This document shows, one piece after another, positions 27,440 to 27,757 of a stretch of 27,757 nucleotides of DNA. The stretch spans positions 237,327-265,083 of the forward strand of contig BFEA01000897.1 of assembly GCA_003427395.1 (NCBI GenBank), in the 5' to 3' direction. The notes beneath the pieces are model-generated. The model saw only the letters and a program-made list of their open reading frames with translations, did not search any database and was not told where the DNA came from. How positions within the stretch are numbered: position 1 is the stretch's first letter; every line of letters begins with the position of its first letter. Made by a program: the position numbers and the translations under genes. Origin of the DNA: Chara braunii (lineage: Eukaryota; Streptophyta; Charophyceae; Charales; Characeae).

Positions 27440-27757
27440 CTTGGACCCCACACGTTTCCGGAAAAAAAAAACTTTGCCGCAGAACATTTAGGAAACCCCA
27501 CAGGCCTCCGCGGAGTCCTTGGAAGGTCGTTTTTTTTTTCCAAGAATGGTTTTCCGGGACCCCACAACCCGAATTTTGTGGCCTGGAAAACCGAGATTTC
27601 CTGTTTTCACATGGTTTCGGAGCTGGAAAACCACCGCGGGAGACATTGTCTCCGCGTTTTTGTGCAGGGTAGGGAGGGTGAGGGGGTGGGACGCCTTGAA
27701 GGTTTCCAAGGTTGCGGGAGGCAGCAGCCAATAGCGATGAAGAGTGCCACAAAAAAA
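27440..27757. other. Unassigned repeat-like end of the window
   Basis: The sequence has several A or T runs and repeated GGAAAACC, CCCCACA and TTCCAAG words. Frames on both strands (27384-27752 minus, 27519-27734 plus) overlap and show no domain. It ends in a run of seven A. I do not assign it; it may be another transposon's untranslated part. Confidence 0.35.

Overview
The window looks like nuclear DNA of a plant-lineage eukaryote rather than a bacterium. It has long GA and AT microsatellites, a tRNA-derived SINE candidate, plant-type telomere motifs (AGGGTTT), and Ty3/gypsy-type gag-pol remains with a plant-style primer-binding site. It also holds a broken transposase-like gene of the kind I know as DUF7869, and no bacterial operon structure. 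The style of the transposon proteins makes me think of a charophyte alga such as Chara. That is a guess, because I cannot search. No intact host gene is supported; almost everything identifiable is a mobile element or a decayed duplicate.

Layout. 1-329 is microsatellite. 330-2930 is GC-rich with old tandem duplications, paired TGACGTCA palindromes and one 153-bp foldback element (2051-2203). 2.9-12.6 kb is a block of nested, diverged tandem duplications. The same block carries an unusual dispersed 14-bp palindrome, TCGGATNNATCCGA: 13 perfect copies plus several one-mismatch copies, all inside it, with decayed copies just to the right (13.4-14.1 kb). This block holds a broken unrecognised gene (4809-5741), two tandem repeat-derived ORFs (6772-7440 and 7607-8242), the broken transposase-like gene (8779-11432) and a duplicated C-terminal coding segment (11843-12292 and 12568-12828).

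From about 14.44 to 26.93 kb, mostly on the minus strand, lie pieces of one or more LTR retrotransposons. Reading leftward there is an LTR of about 3.8 kb (23129-26932), a primer-binding site (23107-23124) and an AT-rich leader with repeated hairpins and telomere-like motifs. Unrecognised ORFs A/B and C follow, then an inverted plus-strand fragment (18.5-19.7 kb) and a 5'-truncated gag-protease-RT-RNase H region (18472 to about 14437) that lacks integrase. The LTR appears to have inserted into the zinc-knuckle gag ORF of another retroelement, whose start is at 26997 on the minus strand.

The most interesting result is how the palindrome relates to the transposase gene. The gene is broken by one TAG and three frame changes, and each frame change fits an added segment of a measured length. 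Two are direct duplications (64-bp spacing, and an exact 20-bp tandem). The third coincides with one 14-bp palindrome at 11074-11087, whose length alone accounts for the shift. This suggests, without proving it, that the palindrome itself is an inserted, possibly mobile, ultra-short unit.
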